From Agrococcus jenensis (lineage in GTDB: Bacteria > Actinomycetota > Actinomycetes > Actinomycetales > Microbacteriaceae): a DNA stretch of 64,000 nt. Position numbers and translations under genes: made by a program. Below the pieces are notes generated by a model. The model was given only the letters and a program-made list of their open reading frames with translations. It ran no database searches and was not told the origin of the DNA. Shown piece after piece: positions 8,481 to 17,176 of this stretch. Location of the stretch: the NCBI RefSeq assembly GCF_003752465.1, contig NZ_RKHJ01000001.1:2898036-2962035 (forward strand), read 5' to 3'. The first letter of the stretch is position 1; every line of letters starts with the position of its first letter.

Positions 8481-9862
8481 CCGAGCTCGCTGAGCGTCAC
8501 CTCGGCCTCGGCCTCGTCGCCGTCGCGGAGGTAGGTGACGGTCACGGTCTCGCCACCGGCATGGGCGCGCACCTGCGCGGTCGCATCGGTCGCGCCGGTC
8601 ACGGGCTGCCCGTCGATCGCGGTCACGACGTCGCCCGCCTGCAGGCCTGCGGCGGCGGCCGCGCCGCCCTCGACCGTCTCTCGGATGAGCGCGCCCACGG
8701 TGCCGACGGAGGCGTCCGTCACGTCGCTCACCGACGCGCCGAGCAGGCCGTGGCTCGCGGTGCCGTCGGCGATGATCTCGTCGACCACGCGCTGCACGAG
8801 GCTCGACTCGATCGCGAAGCCGATGCCGATCGAGCCGGACGAGGTCTCCGAGCCCATGCTGGCGATCGCCACGTTGACGCCGACGAGCTGGCCCGCCGCG
8901 TTCAGCAGCGCGCCGCCGGAGTTGCCCGGGTTGATCGACGCATCCGTCTGCACGACCGGGATGGAGATGTCCTCCGCGGCCGCCTGGGTGCCGTCGGGCT
9001 GCCAGAAGCCGAAGGGCTGCTGCTGCGACTGGTCCTCCTCGCTCGGCGCGGCGCTCGAGGCGATGCGCAGGCCGCGGTCCACCGCCGAGACGATGCCGTC
9101 GGTCACGGAGTTCGAGAGGCCGAGCGGCGCGCCGATGGCGATCGCCGTGTCGCCGACGCGCACGTCGTCGCTCGCGGCGAAGGTGATGACCGGCAGCTCC
9201 GCGTCGACCTTGATGACGGCGAGGTCGACGATCGGGTCGGTGCCGACGATCTCGGCGGCGAGCAGCCGGCCGTCGCTCGTCTCGACCGTGATGGTCGCGT
9301 CGGCAGCCTGCCCGTCGAGCGTGACGACGTGGTTGTTCGTGACGATGTAGCCGCCGGCCGCGATCGCGACCCCGGACCCCTCGCCCGAGCCCGAGCTCGA
9401 CGAGGCCTGCACGGTGACGACGGAGGGTCCGGCAGCCGCAGCGACGTCGGCGATCGTCGACGGGTCGGAGACCGTGTCGCCGGTCGCGCCGGCGCCCGGC
9501 GCCGACTGCGTCTGCGGCTGCTGCTGGCTGAGCGCGAGCGCGCCGCCGCCGAAGCCGGCCGCGCCGCCGAGCAGCGCCGCAGCGACGAGCGACGTCACGA
9601 CCAGGCCGGTGCGCCGGGATGCGCGCGGCGCAGCCGCGGCGGGCGCCTGCTGCGCGCCGATCGGCGTGTAAGCCAGCGTCGGGTGCTCGGCGCCCGGTGC
9701 CCGTGGCGCGCTGGTGGCGTACGGGCCGCCCTGCAAGGACGGCGAGGAGGGCTGCTGCCAGCCCTGCCAGCGCTGGCCGTCGGGGGCCGGGGCGGGAGCG
9801 GGCTGCTGCGGCTGCTGCTGCGGGCCAGCGGGGTTCGGCACGCGATCGTACGGGTTCGTCAT
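8477..9862 (-). CDS. Trypsin-like serine protease with PDZ domain (HtrA/DegP/PepD type)
   Basis: 461 residues. A Gln/Pro-rich cytoplasmic N-terminus (1-80) is followed by one transmembrane helix (about 86-110), an extracytoplasmic S1C protease domain and a C-terminal PDZ domain (about 365-455). The catalytic triad is complete: His178 in TNNHVV, Asp213 in VDLAVI and Ser315 in NPGNSGGAL. Likely cleaves misfolded envelope proteins, as mycobacterial PepD does. I chose the ATG of MTNPYDR because upstream in-frame residues look like random translation; no strong ribosome-binding site is seen. Divergent from the aminotransferase. Confidence 0.92.
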   Translation of the reverse strand: MTNPYDRVPNPAGPQQQPQQPAPAPAPDGQRWQGWQQPSSPSLQGGPYATSAPRAPGAEHPTLAYTPIGAQQAPAAAAPRASRRTGLVVTSLVAAALLGGAAGFGGGALALSQQQPQTQSAPGAGATGDTVSDPSTIADVAAAAGPSVVTVQASSSSGSGEGSGVAIAAGGYIVTNNHVVTLDGQAADATITVETSDGRLLAAEIVGTDPIVDLAVIKVDAELPVITFAASDDVRVGDTAIAIGAPLGLSNSVTDGIVSAVDRGLRIASSAAPSEEDQSQQQPFGFWQPDGTQAAAEDISIPVVQTDASINPGNSGGALLNAAGQLVGVNVAIASMGSETSSGSIGIGFAIESSLVQRVVDEIIADGTASHGLLGASVSDVTDASVGTVGALIRETVEGGAAAAAGLQAGDVVTAIDGQPVTGATDATAQVRAHAGGETVTVTYLRDGDEAEAEVTLSELG

Positions 9863-9941
9863 GTGCTCGAGCGTGGCACCCGAATCCATGCGGTTCCCAT
9901 GCGATCCCGATGTCGAGCGTCGGAAGGGAGGCGGGAGCGAG

Positions 9942-9947
9942 TAGCGT
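9942..9947 (+). promoter_or_regulatory. -10 box of leaderless aminotransferase promoter
   Basis: TAGCGT followed by 7 nt and the ATG at 9955. Confidence 0.6.
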
Positions 9948-9954
9948 TCGGAGC

Positions 9955-11163
9955 ATGGAGCAGGCACCCTGGCAGCGGACCGCAGCGGGCGCAGGACTGC
10001 TCGGCGCGGACGGCCGGCTCGCGCCGACGATCTTCGCCGAGATGACCGCGCTCGCGTCGAAGACCGGCGCCCTCAACCTCGGGCAGGGCTTCCCCGACGA
10101 GGACGGCCCGCGGGCCGTGCTCGACGCGGCGAAGCACGCGATCGACCACGGTAGGAACCAGTACGGTCCCGGCCGCGGCAGCCAGGAGCTCATCGACGCG
10201 GTCGTCGAGCACCAGCGGCGCTTCTACGGCATCGGCCTCGGCCGCGGCGACGTGCTCGTCACGGCCGGTGCGACCGAGGCGCTCGCCGCGACGATGCTCG
10301 CCTACCTCTCCCCCGGCGACGAGGTGATCGTCTTCGAGCCGTACTACGACGCGTACGCCGCGGTCGCCGCGCTCGCCGGCGCGGTGCTCGTGCCCGTGCC
10401 GCTCGCCGCGCCCGACTTCCAGCCCGACCCCGACCGGCTGCAGCGCGCCGCGACGCCGCGCACGCGCATGATCATCGTGAACTCCCCGCACAACCCGACC
10501 GGCACCGTCTTCGACGAGGCGTCGATGCGGCACATCGTGCGCGTCGCCGAGCGCCGCGACGCGATCATCGTCACCGACGAGGTCTACGAGCACCTCGTCT
10601 ACGACGAGCGGCACGTGCCGATCGCCACGATCGACGCGGCGCGCGACCGGCTCGTGTCGATCTCGTCGGCCGGCAAGACGTTCTCCGTCACCGGCTGGAA
10701 GGTCGGCTGGGTCATGTCGACCCCGGAGCGCATCGCCCAGATCAGCGCCGTCAAGCAGTACCTGACGTTCGTGAACGGCGCACCGTTCCAGCCCGCGGTC
10801 GCCGTCGGCCTGCGGCTCGCCGACGAGCACTTCGACACCATCCAGCAGACGTTCGCGCGCAAGCGCGACATCCTCGCGCGCGGGCTGCGGAAGGCCGGCT
10901 TCACGGTGCACGACGCGATGGCCGGGTACTTCCTGCTCGCCGACGCGGCGCCGCTCGGCATCGACGACGCGACGGCACTCGCTCGGCGCATGCCGGAGCT
11001 CGTCGGGGTCGTCGGCGTGCCGCTGCTGGCGCTCGCCCGACCCTCGCGGCGCGACCTCCGCTCGACCATGCGGTTCGCGTTCTGCAAGTCGGACGACACG
11101 CTGCACGAGGCCGCCTCGCGGCTCGCGGGGCTCAAGGACGCGGTGCTCCAGCCCGTGCCCTGA
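9955..11163 (+). CDS. PLP-dependent class I/II aminotransferase
   Basis: 402 residues of aminotransferase fold type I. Visible: substrate entry NLGQGFPDEDGP, the G-ATEAL cofactor loop, SPHNPTGTVF with the conserved Asn, TDEVYEHLVYD with the PLP-contacting Asp/Tyr, and the Schiff-base lysine Lys241 in SSAGKTFSVTGWK. This pattern resembles the kynurenine/methionine aminotransferase (YbdL, CCBL) subgroup rather than AspC. It is distinct from the DapC-like gene at 56742. ATG leaderless after TAGCGT. Confidence 0.9.
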   Translation: MEQAPWQRTAAGAGLLGADGRLAPTIFAEMTALASKTGALNLGQGFPDEDGPRAVLDAAKHAIDHGRNQYGPGRGSQELIDAVVEHQRRFYGIGLGRGDVLVTAGATEALAATMLAYLSPGDEVIVFEPYYDAYAAVAALAGAVLVPVPLAAPDFQPDPDRLQRAATPRTRMIIVNSPHNPTGTVFDEASMRHIVRVAERRDAIIVTDEVYEHLVYDERHVPIATIDAARDRLVSISSAGKTFSVTGWKVGWVMSTPERIAQISAVKQYLTFVNGAPFQPAVAVGLRLADEHFDTIQQTFARKRDILARGLRKAGFTVHDAMAGYFLLADAAPLGIDDATALARRMPELVGVVGVPLLALARPSRRDLRSTMRFAFCKSDDTLHEAASRLAGLKDAVLQPVP

Positions 11164-11205
11164 GCGCGCCGCGCAGCGCGCGCCGCGCAGCGCCCTCCGC
11201 GCTCA
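11161..11205. terminator. Possible bidirectional hairpin spanning both convergent stop codons
   Basis: 8-bp arms TGAGCGCG (11161-11168) and CGCGCTCA (11198-11205); each arm contains one of the two TGA stops of the aminotransferase and the nitrilase. The loop holds two direct copies of GCGCGCCGCGCA-like sequence. No T-run, so termination is only suggested. Confidence 0.4.
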
Positions 11206-12003
11206 GGCGATGCGGTAGCGCCGGTTGGCGAGCGACGGGTTGCGCACGCGCGTCGCCGCGGTGACCTCCGCGTCGATCGGTGCGACGGCCAGGCCCTCCC
11301 CGTCGCCGAGCGCGGCGAGCGCCACGCCCATGGGGTCGACGATGAGCGAGCACCCCACGCCGAGCGGCGGTGCCTGGTCGGCGGCGACGACGTGCACCGT
11401 CGACTCGATGGCACGGGCCGTGACGAGCGTCGTCCAGTGGCGCTCCTTCTGCGGTCCGCGCACCCACTCGGCGGGCACGACGACGACGTCGGCGCCCGCG
11501 TCCACGAGCCGTCGCGTCGCCTCCGGGAACCGCAGGTCGTAGCAGGTCTGGATGCCGATGCGGGTGCCGAGCGCCTCCACGACGGGCACCTGCCCGGGGT
11601 CGCCGGCCGTCAGCCAGTCGGACTCGCTCGACCCGAACGCGTCGTAGAGGTGCACCTTGCGGTAGGCGACGCGCACCCCGGTCGCGTCGACGGCGACGAC
11701 GGTGTTCGAGACGCCGCCATCCCGGCGCTCCAGCAGGCCGGCGACGACGAGCGCGCCGTGCGCGGTCGCGCGCTCCGTCAGCATCGCGACGAACGGTCCG
11801 TCGAGCTGCTCGGCGGCCGCCGGCGCGGTGGCGGCGAGGTCGCTCGAGCAGTGCTGCGAGTACTCGGGCAGCACGATGAGGCGAGCGCCGCGCGCGGCGG
11901 CCGCATCGATCCAGGCGGCCGCGGCATCCCGGTTCGCGTCCACGTCCTCGCCCGGCGCCCACTGCACGGCCGCGGCCGTCAGCACTCCGTCTCGCTCGTC
12001 CAT
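11203..12003 (-). CDS. Carbon-nitrogen hydrolase (nitrilase/omega-amidase superfamily)
   Basis: 266 residues with the full Glu-Lys-Cys triad: Glu47 in LPEYS, Lys116 in YRKVHLYD and Cys154 in TCYDLRFPE. The YRKVHLYDAF and CYDLRFPE wording is closest to Nit1/Nit2-type amidases that hydrolyse alpha-ketoglutaramate, deaminated glutathione or similar amides; the true substrate is open. ATG 6 nt after TAGGCT, leaderless. It converges on the aminotransferase gene, which might produce an alpha-keto acid amide, but no operon links them. Confidence 0.88.
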   Translation of the reverse strand: MDERDGVLTAAAVQWAPGEDVDANRDAAAAWIDAAAARGARLIVLPEYSQHCSSDLAATAPAAAEQLDGPFVAMLTERATAHGALVVAGLLERRDGGVSNTVVAVDATGVRVAYRKVHLYDAFGSSESDWLTAGDPGQVPVVEALGTRIGIQTCYDLRFPEATRRLVDAGADVVVVPAEWVRGPQKERHWTTLVTARAIESTVHVVAADQAPPLGVGCSLIVDPMGVALAALGDGEGLAVAPIDAEVTAATRVRNPSLANRRYRIA

Positions 12004-12009
12004 GCTCCG

Positions 12010-12015
12010 AGCCTA
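12010..12015 (-). promoter_or_regulatory. -10 box of leaderless nitrilase promoter
   Basis: TAGGCT on the minus strand, 6 nt before the ATG at 12003. Confidence 0.6.
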
Positions 12016-12112
12016 CGGCGGCAGCCGCGCGCGGGCTGCCTGCGGGCGCCGTGGCGAGCCGCGTGCGCTTCCAGCATGCGGATGCCAAGATCGCACCGAC
12101 GAAGGGAGCAGG

Positions 12113-12418
12113 ATGCTCGTCGCATTCTCCGTTGCACCCGGCACCGCCGGCCCGGACGGCTCCGTGCACGACGCGGTCGCCGCGGCCGTGCGCGTGGTCC
12201 GCGAGAGCGGGCTGCCGCACCGCACCGACGCGATGTTCACGACGATCGAGGGCGAGTGGGATGCGGTGTTCGACGTCGTGCGCCGCGCGACCGACGCCGT
12301 CCTCGCGCTCAGCCCGCGCGCGTCCCTCGTCCTGAAGGCGGACATCCGGCCCGGATGGACGGGTGAGCTCGACGGCAAGGTCGTCAGGCTCGAGCAGGCC
12401 CTGGAGGGGGACGCATGA
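12113..12418 (+). CDS. Thiamine-binding/MTH1187-YkoF family protein
   Basis: 101-residue ferredoxin-like protein of the DUF77 (thiamine_BP) family: MLVAFSVAPGT at the start, the VxESGLPHRTDAMFTTIEGEW core, and RASLVLKADIRPG at the end. Family members bind thiamine or its HMP moiety as dimers or tetramers, but many are uncharacterised. AGGGAGCAGG precedes the ATG. It is coupled to the AIM24 gene by an ATGA overlap. No THI-box (TPP) riboswitch was seen upstream. Confidence 0.78.
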   Translation: MLVAFSVAPGTAGPDGSVHDAVAAAVRVVRESGLPHRTDAMFTTIEGEWDAVFDVVRRATDAVLALSPRASLVLKADIRPGWTGELDGKVVRLEQALEGDA

Positions 12419-13131
12419 GATCCGAGCTGTTCGCAGAGGCGAATCAGGAGACCCAGTCGACCGAGCGGTGGGTGAAGCAGTCCAGCTACATGCTGCGCGC
12501 GAACGTCGCGAACGGCGGCGACGTGCTGGCCGCCAAGGGTGCGATGGTCGCCTACCAGGGTCAGATCGAGTTCCAGCACGAGGGTGCCGGCGCCGCGCGC
12601 ATGCTGAAGAAGCTCGTCACCGGTGAGGGTGCACCGCTCATGCGGATGCGCGGGCAGGGCGAGGTCTTCCTCGCCCGCGACGCCGCGAACGTCTTCACGG
12701 TGCTGCTCGAGAACGAGGGCCTGTCGGTGAGCGGCAAGAACCTGCTCGCCTTCGACGCGAACCTGCAGTGGGACATCAAGATGCTGCGCAGCGGCAACAT
12801 CATGGCCGGCGGCCTGTTCAACCTGGAGCTCGGCGGCGCCGGCACCGTCGGCGTCTCGTGCGAGGGGCAGCCGATGCTGCTCGACTGCTCGCGCCAGCCG
12901 ACGTTCGTCGACCCGAACGCCGCGGTCTGCTGGTCGTCGAACCTGCAGCCGAGCGTCGTGAACAGCATGAACATGCGCTCGCTGCTGCGCGGCGGCACGG
13001 GCGAGGCCTTCCAGCTGGCGTTCCACGGCCCCGGCTTCGTCGTGGTGCAGCCGAGCGAGGGTCGGCAGCAGGTCTCGGGCTCGAACGGCGGCAGCAGCAG
13101 CGGCGGCGGCATCGGCGGGCTCTTCGAGTAG
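12415..13131 (+). CDS. AIM24 family protein
   Basis: 238-residue AIM24/DUF124 protein with a beta-rich, TRAP-like fold. Recognised by FxxEGxG-type repeats: GAGAARMLKKLVTGEGAPLMRMRGQGEV is split around residues 60-90, then FLARDAANVF and GRQ-type ends. Bacterial function is unknown; in yeast the homologue supports mitochondrial membrane organisation. The tail is a Gly/Ser-rich stretch ending GGLFE. GGAGGGGG ribosome-binding site and ATGA overlap with the thiamine-binding gene indicate one transcript. Confidence 0.85.
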   Translation: MRSELFAEANQETQSTERWVKQSSYMLRANVANGGDVLAAKGAMVAYQGQIEFQHEGAGAARMLKKLVTGEGAPLMRMRGQGEVFLARDAANVFTVLLENEGLSVSGKNLLAFDANLQWDIKMLRSGNIMAGGLFNLELGGAGTVGVSCEGQPMLLDCSRQPTFVDPNAAVCWSSNLQPSVVNSMNMRSLLRGGTGEAFQLAFHGPGFVVVQPSEGRQQVSGSNGGSSSGGGIGGLFE

Positions 13132-13153
13132 CCCGCCGGGCACGCGCGCCGCG

Positions 13154-13918
13154 TCAGGCGCGCGTGCCCCGCGCTGCCCAGGCGACCGCGCGCACCTCGA
13201 AGGGTGGCTCGGGCAGCAGCTCGGCGCAGCGATCGCGCAGCCGCTCGCGCGCCGCCGCGTCGAGGCCCGCCACGTGGTCGCCAGGAGGCCCCACCCCGAG
13301 CTCGAACGGCTGCCACCACGAGTCCACGTCCGAGAAGGCCACCGTCACCGCGATCGGTTCCTCCCGCACGTCCCGCAGCCCCGCCGCCCGCAGCACGTCC
13401 CCGAGCTCGCCGCGGTGCGCGCCCGGCCGCCGCGCCTCCGAGGGCGGCTCCCCCGGCCCGTCGTGCAGCGTGGCGACGGCCGCCCAGAAGACGCCGAGCG
13501 GGCCGGTGGCGTGGTCCCAGACGCACGCGGCGACCGCGCCGCCGTGACGCGTGACGCGCGCCATCTCGGCGAGCCCCTGCACCGGGTCGCGCATGAAGTG
13601 CACGACGAGCTGCGCGAGGGCGGCATCGAAGACCGCGTCGGCGAACGGCAGCGCCTCGGCGACGCCCTCGACGACCTCGACCGACGGGTGCCTCGCGCGC
13701 GCGGCCGCCACGAAGCTCGGCGAGGGATCGATCGCCGTCGCGGTCGCGCCGCGCGCGAGCAGCTCGTCGGTCAGCGCGCCGGGGCCGCTGCCGACGTCGA
13801 GCACCGCGCCCGCGGCGCCGGCCGCGACTCCCGAGAAGTCGGCGAAGACCGCGGCGAGCGGCACCGAGAACCTGCCCATGAACCGGTCGTACGACTCGGC
13901 CGAGACCGCGAAGCCCAT
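13154..13918 (-). CDS. Class I SAM-dependent methyltransferase
   Basis: 254 residues. SAM-binding motif I is VLDVGSGPGALT (39-50), the acidic strand-2 residue lies in ATAIDPSPS, and motif II/III appear as FDAALAQLVVHFM and GGAVAACVWD. The wording is close to UbiE/Methyltransf_11 proteins. Substrate unknown. ATG 6 nt after TAGCCT, leaderless. Lies downstream of the initiator tRNA, separated by a strong hairpin. Confidence 0.88.
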   Translation of the reverse strand: MGFAVSAESYDRFMGRFSVPLAAVFADFSGVAAGAAGAVLDVGSGPGALTDELLARGATATAIDPSPSFVAAARARHPSVEVVEGVAEALPFADAVFDAALAQLVVHFMRDPVQGLAEMARVTRHGGAVAACVWDHATGPLGVFWAAVATLHDGPGEPPSEARRPGAHRGELGDVLRAAGLRDVREEPIAVTVAFSDVDSWWQPFELGVGPPGDHVAGLDAAARERLRDRCAELLPEPPFEVRAVAWAARGTRA

Positions 13919-13924
13919 GCGGCG

Positions 13925-13930
13925 AGGCTA
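13925..13930 (-). promoter_or_regulatory. -10 box of leaderless methyltransferase promoter
   Basis: TAGCCT on the minus strand, 6 nt before the ATG at 13918. Confidence 0.6.
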
Positions 13931-13950
13931 GTCGGCCGCGCCACCACGCA

Positions 13951-13978
13951 GAAGAGGCCCCCTCGCGGGGGCCTCTTC
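13951..13978 (-). terminator. Strong stem-loop downstream of tRNA-fMet
   Basis: Perfect 12-bp stem GAAGAGGCCCCC/GGGGGCCTCTTC with a TCGC tetraloop. It lies 26 nt past the tRNA 3' end and just before the methyltransferase promoter, so it probably ends the tRNA transcript. No T-run follows. Confidence 0.75.
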
Positions 13979-14004
13979 GTGTGCCGCAGTTCGCGGACTT
14001 CTTG

Positions 14005-14078
14005 TTGCGGGGACAGGATTTGAACCTGCGACCTCCGGGTTATGAGCCCGGCGAGCTACCGAGCTGCTCCACCCCGCG
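14005..14078 (-). tRNA. Initiator tRNA-Met (CAU)
   Basis: 74-nt cloverleaf without an encoded CCA. The anticodon loop reads CTCATAA. Initiator hallmarks are present: the unpaired C1-A72 at the acceptor end and three consecutive G-C pairs (GGG/CCC) at the bottom of the anticodon stem. The T-loop GGTTCAAATCC and D-arm AGCTCGGTAGCTC are intact. A 12-bp terminator stem follows. Confidence 0.96.
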
Positions 14079-14137
14079 GCACAAGAAGAGACGTTACCAG
14101 GGACTTGGCAGCAGGGCAAATCGGCCCCACCGGATGC

Positions 14138-17104
14138 CTACGGCGCGGTGGTCTCCTCCGGCGCCGGCGTCTCCGCCGGAGCCTCCTCGGGTGCCGCCTC
14201 GCCCTCGATCTGGGCCGAGAGCCGGATGGCCTCGGCGAGCGCCGTGGTGAGCCGCTCGTCCGCCTCCGCGGCCGCGACGAGGTCGTTCTCGGCGTAGGCG
14301 GCCTGTCGCTCCTGGAGCGCCGTGCCCGCCTGCTCGATCGCCGCGTCGAGCTGCGTCTGCAGATCGGTCTCGGGGGCGGGCTGCTCGCCCTCCTGGCCGG
14401 GCTCGGTCGGCACCGGGTCGACGCCGGAGTCGCCCGCGTCGGCACCGGAGTCGCCGCCGAAGAGCGAGTCGAGCGCCTCGTCGAGCGTGTCCTCGAAGGC
14501 GATGTCGTCGCCGAACGCGACCAGGATCTTCCGCAGCACCGGGAACGAGGTCGCACCGGTCGACTGCAGGTAGACCGGCTGCACGTAGAGCAGGCCGCCG
14601 CCGACCGGGAGGGTCAGCAGGTTGCCGTTCAGCACCTCGGTGGAGCCCTGCTGCAGGATGTTGAGCACCTGCGAGACCTCGGCGTCGGTGTCGAAGTTGT
14701 TCTGCACCTGGCCGGGGCCGGGGATCGATCCCTCCTTCGGCAGCGACTGCAGCGTGAGCCTGCCGTAGTCCTCGCTCACCTGTCCTGGCGTGCTGCCCGC
14801 GTCGGCGTTCACCGAGAGGTAGCCGTAGAGCACCTCGCGGCCGTCGCGCGGGATGAAGGTGGAGTAGAGCGTGAACGCCGGGTCCTGCCCATCCACCGAC
14901 ATCGTCAGGTAGTAGGGCGGCTGCGGCGGCGCGGTGACCTGCGCGTTCGACCACGTCGGGTCGGAGGGCGTCGCCCACTGGTCGTCGCCCGAGAAGAAGG
15001 TCGCCGGGTTCGTGACGTGGTAGTCGCCGAGCACGTTGCGCTGCAGCTTGAACATGTCGGCCGGGTAGCGCACGTGGCTCATGAGCTCGCCCGACATGGC
15101 GCTCATCGGCTGCACCGTGCCCGGGTAGATCTGCATCCACGCCTGCAGGATCGGGTCCTCCGGGTCCCACGCGTAGAGCGTCACGGACCCGTCGTACGCG
15201 TCCACGACGGCCTTCACCGAGTTGCGCATGTAGTTCACGATGTCGCCGGCGGTGAGCTCGGGGTTCGCGTTCGTCACGTCGGCGATCGTCTGCGCGATCG
15301 ACCGGTGCGACGAGTACGGGTACATCGAGGTCGTCGTCATGCCGTCGACGATCCACACGAGCCGCTGGTCGACGACTGCCGGGTAGGGATCGCTGTCGAG
15401 CGTCAGGTAGGGCGCGACGGCGGCGACGCGGTCGCGCGGGTCGCGGTCGTAGAGGATCTGCGAGTCGGCGGTGACGGCGTCCGACAGGATGATCTGCTCC
15501 GACTGGAACTTCAGCGCGTAGACCAGGCGGTTGATGAACGAGTCGAGCTTGGGTCCGCCGTCCTCCGAGAAGGTGGTGTTGGCGTTGCCGCTGCCCTCCT
15601 CGGCCGACCGCGGGTAGTCGAGCTCGAGCGGCGCGGAGCCCTCGGCGCCGCCGACGATCGAGTAGTCGGGCGTCGACTCGCCGAAGTAGACGCGCGGCTG
15701 GTAGTCGCCGAGCGCGCCCTCGGTCGGGATGCCCTGCTGCAGGAAGACCGGCTGGCCCTCCGGCCCGCGCTGGTTGCCGTACGCCGCGACGACGCCGTAG
15801 CCGTGCGTGTAGACGATGTGCCGGTTGTACCAGCTGTCCTCCTCGAGCCCCGAGAGGTCGAGCTCGCGCACCGCGATCACGGTGTCCTGCGTCTGCCCGT
15901 CGACCTCGTAGCGGTCGACGTCGAGCTGCTCGGCGAAGCCGTAGTACTGGCGGTACTCCTGCAGGTTCGCGAAGGCGTCGGTGACGAGCGCCGGGTCGAT
16001 GATGCGGATGTTCGCGGTCGTCTCCGCGTCGGCGCGCAGCGCGCCGGGCTCGGCGTCCGTGCGCGCATCCGACTCGCTCTCGACCATCCCGTCGATGCCC
16101 CACGCTGCGCGGGTGGCGTCGATGTTGCGCTGGATGAACGGCTCCTCGAGCGTGCGCGCGCTCGGGTCGACCTGGAACCGCTGCACGATCGCCGGGTAGG
16201 CGACGCCCACGACGAGCGAGGCGGCGATGAGCAGCGCGGTGCCGACGATCGCGATGCGCCAGCGGCCGATCACCGCGGTGATGATGAAGAAGATGGCGAC
16301 GAGGCCCGCGATGCCCGCGAGGATCTGCGCGCCGGGGATGGTCGCGTTGACCTCGGTGTAGCCGGCGCCGGTCGCGAGGAAGCCCTGCGAGGTCATGGCG
16401 AGCGCGGCGTACTGGCCGAGCCAGATCGAGACGCCGAGCGCGAGCATGTAGAGCGCGACGATGATCGCGAGCTGGATGCGCGCGGAGCGCGAGATGCGGA
16501 ACTCGCGGCCCGTCACGCGGATGGCGCCGTAGAGGTAGGCGGTCGCGAGCGTCGCGACGCCGCTGATGAACAGCACCGCGAGCGCGAAGCCGACGATCTG
16601 CTGGTACAGCGGCAGCTCGAAGACGTAGAAGCTGATGTCGAACCCGAACTGCGGGTCGGTCTCGCCGAAGGGCGTGCGGTGCAGCCACAGCTGCGCCGTC
16701 TCCCACTGCGTCGCGGAGGCGATGCCGGCGAAGAGGCCGAGCACGACGGGCGCGGCCCACATGCCGACCTGGCGCAGCGGCTCGACGAGCTCCTGGTAGC
16801 GGTCGAGCTGCGAGTTGAGCTGCGCGTAGACGGGGCGCGAGCGGAAGGCGATCTGCACGCTGAGCGCGAGCGGCACCGCCATGCCCAGGAAGCCGATGAG
16901 GAACATGACGGCCATCGAGAGCCAGCGCGTCTGCAGCACCTGCACGAAGCCGAGCTGGTCGAACCACAGCACATCGGCGTAGAACCCCGAGAAGAGCACG
17001 AACGCCCCGATGATGGCGGCGACGATCAGGATCGTGATGAGCAGCGGCGATGGACGCTGCCGCCTGACGGTCGCTGGGGTCGGTCGTTCGGCGTTGGAAG
17101 ACAC
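14138..17104 (-). CDS. UPF0182 family large membrane protein
   Basis: 988 residues. Roughly seven transmembrane helices occupy the first 300 residues (the first at LLITILIVAAIIGAFVLFSG), followed by a large extracytoplasmic region and an acidic, Pro/Glu-rich tail. Typical family words: YADVLWFDQLGF, FSEDGGPKLDSFINRLVYALKF (split), MYPYSSHRS. Function unknown, conserved in Actinobacteria and cyanobacteria. I chose the GTG at 17104 because TTGGAG lies 9 nt upstream; a TTG 15 nt earlier has no ribosome-binding site. Confidence 0.92.
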   Translation of the reverse strand: MSSNAERPTPATVRRQRPSPLLITILIVAAIIGAFVLFSGFYADVLWFDQLGFVQVLQTRWLSMAVMFLIGFLGMAVPLALSVQIAFRSRPVYAQLNSQLDRYQELVEPLRQVGMWAAPVVLGLFAGIASATQWETAQLWLHRTPFGETDPQFGFDISFYVFELPLYQQIVGFALAVLFISGVATLATAYLYGAIRVTGREFRISRSARIQLAIIVALYMLALGVSIWLGQYAALAMTSQGFLATGAGYTEVNATIPGAQILAGIAGLVAIFFIITAVIGRWRIAIVGTALLIAASLVVGVAYPAIVQRFQVDPSARTLEEPFIQRNIDATRAAWGIDGMVESESDARTDAEPGALRADAETTANIRIIDPALVTDAFANLQEYRQYYGFAEQLDVDRYEVDGQTQDTVIAVRELDLSGLEEDSWYNRHIVYTHGYGVVAAYGNQRGPEGQPVFLQQGIPTEGALGDYQPRVYFGESTPDYSIVGGAEGSAPLELDYPRSAEEGSGNANTTFSEDGGPKLDSFINRLVYALKFQSEQIILSDAVTADSQILYDRDPRDRVAAVAPYLTLDSDPYPAVVDQRLVWIVDGMTTTSMYPYSSHRSIAQTIADVTNANPELTAGDIVNYMRNSVKAVVDAYDGSVTLYAWDPEDPILQAWMQIYPGTVQPMSAMSGELMSHVRYPADMFKLQRNVLGDYHVTNPATFFSGDDQWATPSDPTWSNAQVTAPPQPPYYLTMSVDGQDPAFTLYSTFIPRDGREVLYGYLSVNADAGSTPGQVSEDYGRLTLQSLPKEGSIPGPGQVQNNFDTDAEVSQVLNILQQGSTEVLNGNLLTLPVGGGLLYVQPVYLQSTGATSFPVLRKILVAFGDDIAFEDTLDEALDSLFGGDSGADAGDSGVDPVPTEPGQEGEQPAPETDLQTQLDAAIEQAGTALQERQAAYAENDLVAAAEADERLTTALAEAIRLSAQIEGEAAPEEAPAETPAPEETTAP

Positions 17105-17143
17105 GTCGTTCAGCTCCAAGGTGCGGGGCGGGCGGTGCCGCTC

Positions 17144-17149
17144 ATGGTA
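17144..17149 (-). promoter_or_regulatory. Possible -10 box of the UPF0182 gene
   Basis: TACCAT on the minus strand, 40 nt before the GTG. It would give a leader of about 33 nt carrying the GGAG ribosome-binding site. Confidence 0.4.
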
Positions 17150-17176
17150 TCCGCCCCGCCTATGAGCGAACCGCGC

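Noticed and set aside
12004..12112. TPP riboswitch before the thiamine-binding-family gene
   Set aside because: No THI-box-like conserved segments in the 109 bp.
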